A stretch of 64,000 bases of DNA from Lacipirellula limnantheis (lineage in GTDB: Bacteria > Planctomycetota > Planctomycetia > Pirellulales > Lacipirellulaceae): assembly GCF_007746075.1 (NCBI RefSeq), contig NZ_CP036339.1, positions 3,935,786 to 3,999,785 of the forward strand, read 5' to 3'. Positions 53,645 to 62,519 of the stretch are shown here, one piece after another. The notes below the pieces were generated by a model. That model worked only from the letters and a program-made list of their open reading frames with translations. It was not told where the DNA came from and ran no database searches. Positions within the stretch are counted from its first letter, which is position 1; each line of letters starts with the position of its first letter. The position numbers were made by a program, and so were the translations under genes.

Positions 53645-54910
53645 CTATTTCTGGTATTTCCAAAGCCCCATGGCCGGATCGCGAACGAAAAAGAACCGTT
53701 CGCCGTCGGCCGATTCGTTCCAGCCATCGCTGAGCGTTGCCGGGTCGTAGCGGCGACCATACTCATTGAGGTCGCCAAACTGGTAGCAAGCGGCTTCGAT
53801 CTCGGCCTGCGACAGCGATCCGGGGCAATAGGTCACGCGGAACCGCTTCTCGCTTGAGCCGTGGATGAGGTGCGCCGCGGCGGAAAGATTGTCGCGTAGC
53901 TCCGCATTCGCTTCGACCGCTGCCAATACCTCGGGCGTGGTACGGTAGCCGTACTTGCGAATGAGGCGGTCGATTTCAGGATCTTCGCCGAAGGTTCGTA
54001 CGCCGGGGGCGAGGATGATCAGTTCGCCGCCGTCGGCCATTGCCATGCGGGTTCGATAGATCGCCTTGTTCCCGAGCCAGGTGCTGGGAAATTTTTCGGG
54101 ATCGAGATAGACCACGCACTTACGGAACGGCTCCGGAACCACCGTCACATTCACCGCGAAGGCGAGGTCGCACGCCTTCCAGAAGCATTCGGCGTCGTCG
54201 CCGATGAACAGCCCGCGGATCACCGACTTGCCGGCTTCGTTGGGGCCAATCACCGTCAGAACGTACACAATTGGCAAGTCTCGGCAAAAATGCTCCTGAG
54301 CGTAGTTGAGGATTCGCCGCAGCGGGGTGTCGCCGCGGCCCATCATCCGTTCCATGCCATAGACCGCGCCAATAAAATGGCTTTCGTTGATCCCCTTCAC
54401 GCCGCCGGCGCCGACGAAGAGATTCTTCGCATGATTTGCCATTCCCACTACCTCGTGGGGGACCACCTGCCCGATGGACAAGATCAAATCGTGCCCGCCG
54501 CGGGAAATCAGGCGGTTCAGTTGGGCCGGCCAGGGCTCGCGATAGATTCCTTCCGTGGCCTCCCCGACGAACTCGCTGGGGACTGTTCCGACCGTTTCGA
54601 CGTCGGTCCGCCAATTGTGATAGCGGAATAAACTCGCCGGAATCGAGGGGAACATCTTGGTCCGGTGCTTTTCAGACATCTCTTCGTGCGTGCCGAGCGC
54701 GGGGAGGACGTCAACGAGGTTGTCGCCGTAATGGTCGTGAGCCATGCAGGTCAATTCACCAGCGCGGCTGGCAAAACGGGAATAATCAGGCGGCACCGCG
54801 AGCACCCGTCGACGGGGGCCAAGCTGATGGAGCACGTCGGTCAGAGCGGCGCGTATGTCGTCGAGCGAGAGTTCGGCGTGGGGCGATCCGAGGGCGAGAT
54901 AGAGGGGCAT
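53645..54910 (-). CDS. Lactate racemase-type (LarA family) protein
   Basis: This 421-residue DUF2088/LarA-like protein has the family elements VPPDYSRFASRAGELT, LPALGTHEEM (His75), MANHAKNLFVGAGGVKGINE (His160, Lys172) and SHFIG (His178). LarA enzymes use a nickel-pincer nucleotide to racemise alpha-hydroxy acids; distant members epimerise sugar acids such as mannonate. The region between the candidate metal His and the catalytic Lys looks slightly longer than in classical LarA, so a non-lactate substrate is likely. A larE gene is in the same neighbourhood. Confidence 0.82.
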   Translation of the reverse strand: MPLYLALGSPHAELSLDDIRAALTDVLHQLGPRRRVLAVPPDYSRFASRAGELTCMAHDHYGDNLVDVLPALGTHEEMSEKHRTKMFPSIPASLFRYHNWRTDVETVGTVPSEFVGEATEGIYREPWPAQLNRLISRGGHDLILSIGQVVPHEVVGMANHAKNLFVGAGGVKGINESHFIGAVYGMERMMGRGDTPLRRILNYAQEHFCRDLPIVYVLTVIGPNEAGKSVIRGLFIGDDAECFWKACDLAFAVNVTVVPEPFRKCVVYLDPEKFPSTWLGNKAIYRTRMAMADGGELIILAPGVRTFGEDPEIDRLIRKYGYRTTPEVLAAVEANAELRDNLSAAAHLIHGSSEKRFRVTYCPGSLSQAEIEAACYQFGDLNEYGRRYDPATLSDGWNESADGERFFFVRDPAMGLWKYQK

Positions 54911-55030
54911 GCAAGGCTCAGGAGTGAGGCCGGATGGTGGTTTTCGTCATCTTAGCGGAGGTGGGCGGCGAACATGAAGTTCGTCAGGCCATTTGCCTCC
55001 CTCCGCGCAAACTTCCATAATTAGGCCGCC

Positions 55031-55624
55031 ATGTCGCCGGATTTCGATCACCATGCCGTCACCTCGGCGCAGCCGCCGGCCACCGAACGGGAGCCGAACC
55101 TGTTGCGGTTCGGCCTGCGGCCCTGGTTCTACTTCATCTCGGCCGCCGTGATTTTTTGCGCTTTGCTGGCACGGCTCGATGGGGTTGGTCCATTTGTCGT
55201 GGGAAGCGCCGTGCTGCTCATTGCTGCCCACGTTTTTGGGACGTTCCTGGGCACCCGGCTGCGCGACACATCCCATGACGTGGTTCGCTGGAAAGCTCGC
55301 GCCGGGTCAAGCGACGCGGACGCCCCGCTGGTGGTTCAGCAACCTGTATCGTTGGCGGAGATGGGACTGCCAAGGGTAACGTCGCTCGCCGATCGGACCA
55401 ACGACGCATGGCGGACCCGCTGGGCGCTGGGACTCGGCGCCGCGGGAGGCCTGCTGCTGGGTTGGTGGGGAATCAGCGAGTTGGCTGGGCCGGCGGTCAG
55501 TTGGCCCGGCCGGGCGTTCGGAGCCGTGAGTTGCGGGGTGATCGGGGCTTGGGCCGCACTGTTGATAGTGAGCTTCTGGGCGATCATCCGCGAGGCATGG
55601 CGGCAGGCGTCGCGAGAAGAATAG
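55031..55624 (+). CDS. Predicted membrane protein, function unknown
   Basis: This 197-residue protein has about four hydrophobic helices: FGLRPWFYFISAAVIFCALL, FVVGSAVLLIAAHVFGTFL, WALGLGAAGGLLLGWWGISE and FGAVSCGVIGAWAALLIVSF. No signature of a known family is visible. It is divergent from the LarA gene and convergent with the glutaredoxin gene, so no operon clue is available. Confidence 0.68.
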   Translation: MSPDFDHHAVTSAQPPATEREPNLLRFGLRPWFYFISAAVIFCALLARLDGVGPFVVGSAVLLIAAHVFGTFLGTRLRDTSHDVVRWKARAGSSDADAPLVVQQPVSLAEMGLPRVTSLADRTNDAWRTRWALGLGAAGGLLLGWWGISELAGPAVSWPGRAFGAVSCGVIGAWAALLIVSFWAIIREAWRQASREE

Positions 55625-55655
55625 GGCGGCTCGGCGCGCCCACTGGGACGCAGAG

Positions 55656-55874
55656 CTAACGCAGCAGCCGCCGCAATAGCACGGGATCGACCCGCCCGCG
55701 AAAGCGAATCTTGCCGTCGATCTCCACAACCGGGACGCACTCGTTAAATCGCTCGCGCAAAGCTTCATCAGCGTCGACGTCGATCAGTTGCGGCGCGGCC
55801 CCTTGCGCGTCGAGGAGCGCTGCCGCTTCGTCGCACAGGTGACATCCATTTCGAGTATAGATCACAACCTTCAT
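55656..55874 (-). CDS. Glutaredoxin-like protein
   Basis: This 72-residue thioredoxin-fold protein has KVVIYTRNGCHLCDEAAALL, with a CHLC redox site, and the conserved VPVVEIDGKIRFRGRVDP (cis-Pro region). It is a member of the small glutaredoxin-like/DUF836 group. ATG at 55874 fits the start of the fold; an upstream in-frame start adds only six residues. It is probably a cytoplasmic dithiol protein. Confidence 0.82.
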   Translation of the reverse strand: MKVVIYTRNGCHLCDEAAALLDAQGAAPQLIDVDADEALRERFNECVPVVEIDGKIRFRGRVDPVLLRRLLR

Positions 55875-56006
55875 CGTGCTGGCTCTTCGCAAGGACTCGC
55901 TTCAATCGTGGATCGCTCGCGCTCAAACGCCTCTACGACGGCAGTCCTTTAGTGGACTAATGTTCACAAAACGGGTGGCCGCTCAGGGCGACCAAATACC
56001 TGTCCA

Positions 56007-56182
56007 ACCCCTCCTGAGAGGGGTGTCGACAGACTCCCCAAGTCCCGGCTCGGCAACGTCTTGCGTCTTCTGTTTGCCGCCCCTTTTGCCCGCAGCCTAC
56101 GATGGATACGGCAGCTGGAAGGCCGCCCCGACCCGCTCTGACGCCTTGGTCGGCTCGCCTCGCAGGGGTGAAACAGACCCCT
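56007..56182. repeat. Element bounded by ACCCCTC/GAGGGGT hairpins
   Basis: A 7-bp perfect hairpin ACCCCTC-ctga-GAGGGGT lies at 56007-56024, and a second, AGGGGT-gaaacag-ACCCCT, at 56164-56182. The two ends lie about 140 bases apart, each next to a CAGACTCCCC or CAGACCCC run. The interior is GC-rich with no convincing gene. The layout suggests a small mobile or RNA element. Confidence 0.45.
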
Positions 56183-56238
56183 CCCGCATGATGCGTGACG
56201 CGCAGCAAGTGTATGAATTCTTTAAGGTTAGGCTCGCC

Positions 56239-56937
56239 ATGTCAACGCAACGTCGCTCGCAACTCAACGGTCTCCGCCCGAAGAAGACGACTCGCGCCCA
56301 AACTGCCGTTCGGTGGTCGCGTCGCGCCCGTAGTCCTCAGTTCGGCGCGCAGAATGTGCGCGCACCGTTCGCGCCGCCTGAAGATTGGCACGAGCCGCGT
56401 AACGACGGCAAGGGCTACCGCATCGTCGTGCAACAGCCCGGCGAGGGTTACGCTCACGTCGTCACCCCCGAACAGGTCCGCGAACGGCTTGCTCGGGTGC
56501 CTCAAGAGTTCCTCAATGGGCTCGAGGTGGTGCAGTTCAGCCAGATGACGCGGAAGAAGCAAAGCTTTCCCTGTTACGGCATGCAGTGGGGGAGCACGCT
56601 CTACCTTTATCCGCTGGAGGAATCGCTTGAGGAATGGTTCAGCATTCCCCCGCAGCCACAGGTCGTGACCGAATCGCGGATGTACGGCGGCCGCTGGGAC
56701 CAACCGGCCATTGGTTCGTGGCGGCTGACTTGGTCGAAGGCGGCGATCGAGGACTTCTACCTGAATAACATCCTGATCCACGAACTCGGCCACCTAATCG
56801 ACGACCGAAACACCGGCTACACCGATCGAGAGCGGTACGCCGAGTGGTTTGCCGTGGAATTCGGCTACCGGGCCACAGGCGGGGCCGGTACCCGCCGTCG
56901 AAATGCCAAGATTCGTCGGCGGCATCACGCGAAGTAA
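56239..56937 (+). CDS. HExxH-containing protein of unknown family
   Basis: This 232-residue protein has a basic, Arg-rich start (MSTQRRSQLNGLRPKKTTRA), a middle domain (FLNGLEVVQFSQMTRKKQSF), and a C-terminal zinc-peptidase-like signature ILIHELGHLIDDRNTGY (HELGH at 181-185). AEWFAVEFGY follows about 17 residues later, whose Glu202 could be the third metal ligand. It has no signal peptide, so a cytoplasmic metalloprotease-like role is plausible but unproven. ATG at 56239 was chosen as the first start after the GC-rich element; the frame upstream reads poorly. Confidence 0.68.
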   Translation: MSTQRRSQLNGLRPKKTTRAQTAVRWSRRARSPQFGAQNVRAPFAPPEDWHEPRNDGKGYRIVVQQPGEGYAHVVTPEQVRERLARVPQEFLNGLEVVQFSQMTRKKQSFPCYGMQWGSTLYLYPLEESLEEWFSIPPQPQVVTESRMYGGRWDQPAIGSWRLTWSKAAIEDFYLNNILIHELGHLIDDRNTGYTDRERYAEWFAVEFGYRATGGAGTRRRNAKIRRRHHAK

Positions 56938-57037
56938 GCCCGCAGCCCCGCTGTCGCTGTATCCAGCCGCGCTTCGTCGGACCGCTTCGGTTCCGACGAA
57001 GTTGCTTAACTCGTTTCGGGGAAAGCGAGCGAGATTT

Positions 57038-58771
57038 CTACCAGAACTTGATGTACAGGGCGCCGAGCAACATCAAGATGATGACGATGAGCGCGAGGGT
57101 CGACGGCGATACTCTGAACATCGTCCGATCGATGGCGAATGCTTTGGGATTCACCTTCGGTCCAAAGAGGCTGATGACGACCATGAGCAGGATGCTAAAC
57201 GCGAATGCCCATCCCATGCAAATGAGGAATGGGATTTCATACACCGGCGCCCCGTCGATCACCTTTCCGTTTGGGTAAGCGGTGTAGAGCAGATTCTCGC
57301 GGCTCAATCGCGGCGCGACTTCATTGAAGAACACCGACAGGCCAAATCCCGATAGCAAGCCGGCGATGGCGGCCGCCCCGGTGGTTCGCTGCCAAAACAT
57401 TCCGAGCAGGAACATGGCAAAAATACCAGGGCTGATGTAGCCGGTGTACTTCTGAATGAACTTGAAGCCGCCTTCGCCGCCGATGTTGAGGGTGTCCTGC
57501 CAAGTGAAGGCGAGGGCGGCGACCATCGAGAGGACAATCGCCAGCCGGCCAATCCAAATGAGCTTTTTCTCGCTGGCGCCCGTGTTGATGTACCGCTTGT
57601 AGATATCGAGCGTAAAGATCGTGGAGATGCTGTTCGCCTTCCCGGCGAGCGAGGCGACGATCGCTGCAGTCAGCGCCGCGACCGAAAGCCCGCGCAGGCC
57701 GATCGGAAGAAACGTGAGCACCGCTGAGTAGGCTTGATCGCCCGAGACCTGACCGTTCTTCAGCATTTGCTCCTGCAACTGCCCGTTCTGATGGAGAACG
57801 AACGCGGCGATGCCAGGAAGCATCACCAGCACGGGCATCAGCAGCTTGAGAAAGCCCGCGAAGAGGAGGCCCTTACGGGCAGTTTCCAGGTCGGCGCCGA
57901 GGGCCCGCTGAGTGATGTACTGGTTGCAGCCCCAATAGTTGAGGTTCGCCACCCACTGACCGGCAATGTACATCGACGCCGGCACCGCCAGGTACTTGGA
58001 GACGTACTCCGGCGAGGCGTCTGGTCCTGGTTTCCACAACATCATGTGGAAATGGTCGGGCGCCCGTTCCATGAGCGCGTTGAACCCGGCGATGGCGCCA
58101 CCGTCGATGCCGAGGTACTCGCTCACCATCTTTAGCGCAATGTAGGTCGTCGCCAAACCGCCGAATATTAACACGACAACCTGTATGACGTCGGTGTACC
58201 CGATAACTTTCATGCCGCCAATCGTAATGATCGTCGCAAAAATGGCCAAAGCGACCATGACTCCTTGGGAGTGCTCAATGCCGAGCATCGGCCTGATCGC
58301 TTCGGCCCCCAAGTAGAGGATCGACGTCAAGTTGACCAATACATAGAGGAACAGCCAAAAGACTGCCATGATCAAGGCAACCGACTCGTTGTAGCGCTCC
58401 TTGAGGAACTGCGGCATCGTAAAGATGCGGTTCTTCAGGTAGATCGGAAGGAAGAACACGCCAACCACGATCAGCGAAATCGCGGCAATCCATTCATAAG
58501 CCGCAATGGCAACTCCCAGACGGAAGCCATCGCCTGACATGCCGATGAACTGCTCGGCCGAGATGTTCGACGCGATCAGCGAGGCGCCGATCGCCCACCA
58601 GGTGAGCGACCCTTCCGCCAGGAAAAAGTCCGTCGTTGAGGCTTCATCCCGCTTTTTCTTGTTGTAAATCCAGTACCCGTACACCGACACGATGGCGAAA
58701 TAGACCAGAAACACGCCGTAGTCGATGGCGTGGAGTTGGTTCGACAACGCGAGGGGAAACATGGGGTTCAT
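57038..58771 (-). CDS. Sodium:solute symporter
   Basis: This 577-residue protein belongs to the sodium:solute symporter (SSS) family, with about 13-15 membrane helices. The recognisable start is WWAIGASLIASNISAEQFIG, then GVFFLPIYLKNRIFTMPQFL. The central NYWGCNQYITQRALGA motif is typical of the sugar/SGLT-like SSS members, and LTAAIVASLAGKANSISTIF includes the sodium-binding region. The substrate is not determined; a sugar or sugar acid fits the motif and the LarA context. No transporter partners are adjacent. Confidence 0.9.
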   Translation of the reverse strand: MNPMFPLALSNQLHAIDYGVFLVYFAIVSVYGYWIYNKKKRDEASTTDFFLAEGSLTWWAIGASLIASNISAEQFIGMSGDGFRLGVAIAAYEWIAAISLIVVGVFFLPIYLKNRIFTMPQFLKERYNESVALIMAVFWLFLYVLVNLTSILYLGAEAIRPMLGIEHSQGVMVALAIFATIITIGGMKVIGYTDVIQVVVLIFGGLATTYIALKMVSEYLGIDGGAIAGFNALMERAPDHFHMMLWKPGPDASPEYVSKYLAVPASMYIAGQWVANLNYWGCNQYITQRALGADLETARKGLLFAGFLKLLMPVLVMLPGIAAFVLHQNGQLQEQMLKNGQVSGDQAYSAVLTFLPIGLRGLSVAALTAAIVASLAGKANSISTIFTLDIYKRYINTGASEKKLIWIGRLAIVLSMVAALAFTWQDTLNIGGEGGFKFIQKYTGYISPGIFAMFLLGMFWQRTTGAAAIAGLLSGFGLSVFFNEVAPRLSRENLLYTAYPNGKVIDGAPVYEIPFLICMGWAFAFSILLMVVISLFGPKVNPKAFAIDRTMFRVSPSTLALIVIILMLLGALYIKFW

Positions 58772-58971
58772 GGCGCCTACGGAAGAGTGAGCGGCGATTG
58801 TGGGAAAAGCGTTGGAGAGGCGGGCAAGACTCCCGCCAAGCTAGCGAAAACTCTAACAGACGTTCCGGACTCTGCACAAGTCGATGCGCACGCTAGAATT
58901 GCGTCGACGGCGAGACCTCGCGGGGGACGCGGGGTTTCAAGAATGAGCGCGGTAAAATGGTCGGTGCACAC

Positions 58972-58977
58972 TATAAT
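58972..58977 (+). promoter_or_regulatory. Consensus -10 box upstream of a pilin-like gene
   Basis: A perfect TATAAT lies 40 bases before the start of the pilin-like gene at 59017. The -35 position at normal spacing is not convincing. It is a likely promoter component but not proven. Confidence 0.38.
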
Positions 58978-59016
58978 CAGCCACGGCTGAGAATGATTGT
59001 CGATGGAGCCATTCGC

Positions 59017-59616
59017 ATGTCTCGTCGTACCGCATTTACGCTGATCGAACTGCTGGTCGTGATTGCGATCATCGGCCTTTTGATCGCGCTGCTGTTGCCA
59101 GCCGTCCAAGCCGCGCGCGAGGCGGGGCGCCGCACGCAGTGCAAAAGCAACTTGCGGCAAATTGGCCTGGCGCTAACGCAATATTTAGATCGCCAAGGCG
59201 AACGCGGTAAGTTTCCTGATGTGGCGAAGAACCCGCGCTCCAGCAATCCAAAGAAGAAGCCGTCGCTCTACGACGTCTTGGCGCCGTTTTGCGAGAATAA
59301 TCGCGAGCTATTCCGATGTCCGAGCGACTCGCTGATCTATGCCGCGAATCAACTCGATCCGACCAATGACAATGCACCCGTTGATCAGACGAACGAAGCG
59401 TTCGAGACCTACTTCGAGAAGGAAGGGTTGAGCTACGAGTATCCGTCCCTCGTGCTGGCCGGTAGGACGCGTCCTGAAGTCCTTGACTTCAAAGGGAGCT
59501 CGGAGATCTGGGTTGTGTACGATTTCGGCGCGTTCCATGGAACTCCCGGAGAGAATGGCGCGCGCAACTTTGCCTATCTTGACGGCCACGTCGACGCCGT
59601 CATCGTCGCCGAATAG
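59017..59616 (+). CDS. Short DUF1559-like pilin protein
   Basis: This 199-residue protein begins [20 protein letters not shown] followed by [16 protein letters not shown], the same prepilin signal as the other DUF1559 proteins, but is much shorter. It ends with [15 protein letters not shown], which recalls the DG motif. GGAG lies about 9 bases before ATG 59017; an alternative ATG lies at 58993. It is followed after 16 bases by a gene for a small membrane protein, so the two probably share a transcript. Confidence 0.8.
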   Translation: MSRRTAFTLIELLVVIAIIGLLIALLLPAVQAAREAGRRTQCKSNLRQIGLALTQYLDRQGERGKFPDVAKNPRSSNPKKKPSLYDVLAPFCENNRELFRCPSDSLIYAANQLDPTNDNAPVDQTNEAFETYFEKEGLSYEYPSLVLAGRTRPEVLDFKGSSEIWVVYDFGAFHGTPGENGARNFAYLDGHVDAVIVAE

Positions 59617-59632
59617 CAGAAGGATCACTGCC

Positions 59633-60217
59633 ATGAAAAAGTCAGAAGTCTGCGGAATCGTCGGCGTCGCAATGTTGGCGGTGCTCGTCGCTTGGTTCTA
59701 TGGCTGGTTCGACGGCAAAGCATACAGCGACGATCCGCAAGTGGCCGCACTAGAGAAGGAGCGCGACGCGAACGTCGACAAGCTGGCGAACATGCCGGAA
59801 GACCAACGGCGAACGCAAGGCGAAGCGTTTCGGAAGCAAATGGAGGGTCTTTCGCCCGACCAGCGCGCCGCGTTCATGGAAAGCAGCATGGCCGTCTTCG
59901 TCCCGTTGATGGCGCGGCAGTTCGAAAAGAACTACGACGAATTCATGGCGAAGTCGCCCGAAGAACAGCGTCGCGAGCTCGACAAGCGCATTGACGAAAT
60001 GGAAGCGCGAGGAGGGCAGGGGGGACCCGGAGGACCTGGTCGTGGCGGGCCGCCCAATATGGACCCCAAGAAGATGGACGAGTTTCGCAAGAAGATGCTC
60101 GACTACACGACTCCTGAGCAACGCGCCAAGTTCGAAAACGGCATCCAGATTTTCAACGATCGCCGCAAAGAGCGCGGCTTGCCGCCGGTCGGTCCGCCCG
60201 GCGGGCGGCCATTCTGA
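59633..60217 (+). CDS. Small membrane-anchored protein, function unknown
   Basis: This 194-residue protein has one N-terminal membrane helix (VCGIVGVAMLAVLVAWFYGW). A charged helical region follows (VAALEKERDANVDKLANMPE, FEKNYDEFMAKSPEEQRREL), then a Gly/Pro-rich linker (GGQGGPGGPGRGG) and another charged helix (KKMDEFRKKMLDYTTPEQRA). The design is similar to DUF-type membrane-anchored helical proteins. It probably works with the short pilin-like protein encoded just upstream. AAGGA precedes the ATG. Confidence 0.68.
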   Translation: MKKSEVCGIVGVAMLAVLVAWFYGWFDGKAYSDDPQVAALEKERDANVDKLANMPEDQRRTQGEAFRKQMEGLSPDQRAAFMESSMAVFVPLMARQFEKNYDEFMAKSPEEQRRELDKRIDEMEARGGQGGPGGPGRGGPPNMDPKKMDEFRKKMLDYTTPEQRAKFENGIQIFNDRRKERGLPPVGPPGGRPF

Positions 60218-61072
60218 TTAATTTGACGGCGCGTGTCCGAATCGCCGCAGCTCGTCAACTGGCACTAATTGCTGAAAGCTGCCTGACCTGAAGCCTTCGA
60301 GGTCGACCGCGACGTAGTTGAAGCCGATCCGCCGCAACGCTGACACGAGGCTCGCCCGCACAGCGTCGCTACACAACTTCGGCAGTTGTTCTGCAGGCAC
60401 CTCCAGCCTTGCCAGCGAACTTTCGTGCAGCCGGACGCGAAACCCAGTAAAGCCAAGTTCGCGCAGGTGTCCTTCAGCCTGATCAATCATTGCCAAGCGC
60501 TCGGGAGTGACGGCGACGCCATAAGCAATGCGGCTCGACAGGCACGGAGTTGCTGGCTTGTCCCAGACTTCAAGTCCCCAAGCCTGCGCGACGCGTCGCA
60601 CGGCGTCCTTACGCAGACCGCACTCGGCAAGGGGGCTGCGAACGCCATGCTGCGACGCAGCGGTCATCCCGGGACGAAAGTCGCCGAGATCATCGACGTT
60701 GGCGCCATTCAGAATAACGGCCATGCCCCGGCGGGAGGCTTCCGCCGTAAGCTGGGCATAGAGCTCCGTCTTGCAGTGAAAGCAGCGATCGGGAGCGTTC
60801 TTCTGGTAATTGGGATCTGCAAGCTCGCTCGTGAGCAGCACCTCGTGCTGAATGCCAATCAGCTGGGCGGTACGCTCGGCCGCTTCGAGTTCGCCGCTCG
60901 CCAGACTCGCGCTGACTCCAGTAACGGCCAGCGCGCCCTCTCCCAAAGCCACATGCGCCGCGTACGCGACGACGGCGCTGTCGACGCCGCCTGAATAAGC
61001 GATGACGCAGCGTCCAAAGGGTCGAATGAATTCGACCAACCGGCGGGCATTCTCGGCGACGGCGGCTTCCAT
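60218..61072 (-). CDS. larE: ATP-dependent sacrificial sulfur transferase LarE
   Basis: This 284-residue PP-loop enzyme donates sulfur during synthesis of the nickel-pincer nucleotide cofactor of LarA. The PP-loop AYSGGVDSAV is at residues 25-34. CFHCKTELY lies near residues 97-105, and the conserved DKPATPCLSSRIAYG contains Cys177, the position of the sacrificial or metal-binding cysteine in family members. The length is normal. It lies about 5 kb from the LarA-like gene on the same strand, and no larB or larC was recognised between them. Confidence 0.9.
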   Translation of the reverse strand: MEAAVAENARRLVEFIRPFGRCVIAYSGGVDSAVVAYAAHVALGEGALAVTGVSASLASGELEAAERTAQLIGIQHEVLLTSELADPNYQKNAPDRCFHCKTELYAQLTAEASRRGMAVILNGANVDDLGDFRPGMTAASQHGVRSPLAECGLRKDAVRRVAQAWGLEVWDKPATPCLSSRIAYGVAVTPERLAMIDQAEGHLRELGFTGFRVRLHESSLARLEVPAEQLPKLCSDAVRASLVSALRRIGFNYVAVDLEGFRSGSFQQLVPVDELRRFGHAPSN

Positions 61073-61187
61073 GCGCTAAGTATAACGCAATGCCGCATAA
61101 GCTTCGCGGCCGGGTCGTGCTGGCAAGGTTGCGGGGGGCGCGCTAGGAGTTTTTGAAGAGGATTGATTCTACAGAGCGGAGGTTAGA

Positions 61188-61373
61188 ATGTGGTGCATGA
61201 GAACAATCATCCGAGCCGTTGGGTCGCTGTGCTGTTTTATCGCAGTCTGTCTATTGGGGACAGGCATTATTGACTTGCACTATCTCGGAGTAGCTATCCT
61301 CTCGTCAGCGTTCTGGGGATCCGTGGGTTTATTGCTCCTATTTCTCTCCCGCACGCACAAGCATTCCACCTGA
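61188..61373 (+). CDS. Small membrane protein
   Basis: This is a 61-residue protein with two hydrophobic segments (AVGSLCCFIAVCLLGTGIID and VAILSSAFWGSVGLLLLFLS), ending in a His/Lys-rich tail. GGAGG lies 6 bases before ATG 61188, which supports real translation. No family is recognised. The following gene is convergent. Confidence 0.5.
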   Translation: MWCMRTIIRAVGSLCCFIAVCLLGTGIIDLHYLGVAILSSAFWGSVGLLLLFLSRTHKHST

Positions 61374-61436
61374 GCCCGCCCGGGAATCACCGCGGAGGCG
61401 CCATCACAACTATGCGCCCTCCCGCAGCCAGTGGCT

Positions 61437-62519
61437 TCAGAAGCTGTTGTCGACAAAGTCGCGCGTCAGCGGTTCCATCACCTTCGTGTTCCGCTCCACG
61501 GCCAGAATTGTCGTACGCTGCTCGACGCCGTCGTAAGAACTGGCGACGATCGGAATCACCTGCCGCCGGTCGGGAAGACTTAGTCGTACCGCGAACGTGC
61601 CGTCTTCGCGTAACTGCACCGGTTCACCCTGCAGCGTCACGTGGGCATCGCGGTTCGCGGCGCCGTAGACGATGATCTCGGCGTCGACGGCAAAGTCTAA
61701 CTGCTCGCCGTCGCGCCCGGCAGCGCCGCTGCCGTAACGGGTCTTCATTGGCGTTCCCAGCGGACGTCGCAAACGTTCCTCCAGGAGTTCCTGCAACTCG
61801 CGGCTTGCCCCCTGAGCCGAGTAGCCGCCGCTCATCGCGAAGATCCGGTCGGCGTTTTCGGCGACGGCTGTCCAGTTGTCATCGACCGCGTCGCTCGTTC
61901 CGGCCGGGGGGGTCGAAACCTCATTGCTACGCGCCAAACAGTAGAACGAGCCGTCGATGGACAAGTAGCCGATCTCCAGCCGGTAATCGGCCGGCGGATC
62001 TTGCACATCGACGTACCAGTTACGGACGCCCCCGTGGATTTGGATGTCGCGTTCGTGCAGGGCGGCGGAATCGGGCTGAATCTTGAGCACGCGGATCACC
62101 GGCTTCGCGCCATGCCAACGTTGGCCCATCGCCGCTTGAGCGCGGTCGATGCTCCGTGGCGAAAGTTCCCAGTAGGCGTGCAGCCAATACGGATCGCGAA
62201 CCATGACGACGAGGCGATCTTGGCGGGCTTGCAGTTCCTCGGAACTTGCGGCCAAATTGCGGACCTGGGCGAGTTTGTCCTGGAGTTGGCTCAACTTGCG
62301 CTGGGCCTGGAAATCTCGTCGCGTCGGTGTTTCAACGTGACCGTTGTGCCGGCCGTTAACGACCCCTTTGCTCTCGGCCGACGCACGTCGCCTGGAGACG
62401 CGGACGAGGGCGCCGATCAACTCCTCTTTTCGCATCGAATGCCAACCGGCCACGCCCCGTTCGCGGGCCATCTTGGCGAGATCCTTGGCCGTCAACGATC
62501 GCAGAGTGGCCGCCGTCAT
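61437..62519 (-). CDS. DUF4912 protein with Rho-like N-terminal domain
   Basis: This 360-residue protein starts with a SAP/Rho N-terminal helical domain (LRSLTAKDLAKMARERGVAG, MRKEELIGALVRV), followed by a basic linker and a DUF4912 region (LVVMVRDPYWLHAYWELSPR, WYVDVQDPPADYRLEIGYLS). The C-terminal part has beta strands (DAEIIVYGAANRDAHVTLQG, RQVIPIVASSYDGVEQRTTI). It has no membrane segment or signal, so it is probably cytoplasmic. The role is unknown; the SAP-like head suggests nucleic-acid binding. Confidence 0.8.
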   Translation of the reverse strand: MTAATLRSLTAKDLAKMARERGVAGWHSMRKEELIGALVRVSRRRASAESKGVVNGRHNGHVETPTRRDFQAQRKLSQLQDKLAQVRNLAASSEELQARQDRLVVMVRDPYWLHAYWELSPRSIDRAQAAMGQRWHGAKPVIRVLKIQPDSAALHERDIQIHGGVRNWYVDVQDPPADYRLEIGYLSIDGSFYCLARSNEVSTPPAGTSDAVDDNWTAVAENADRIFAMSGGYSAQGASRELQELLEERLRRPLGTPMKTRYGSGAAGRDGEQLDFAVDAEIIVYGAANRDAHVTLQGEPVQLREDGTFAVRLSLPDRRQVIPIVASSYDGVEQRTTILAVERNTKVMEPLTRDFVDNSF

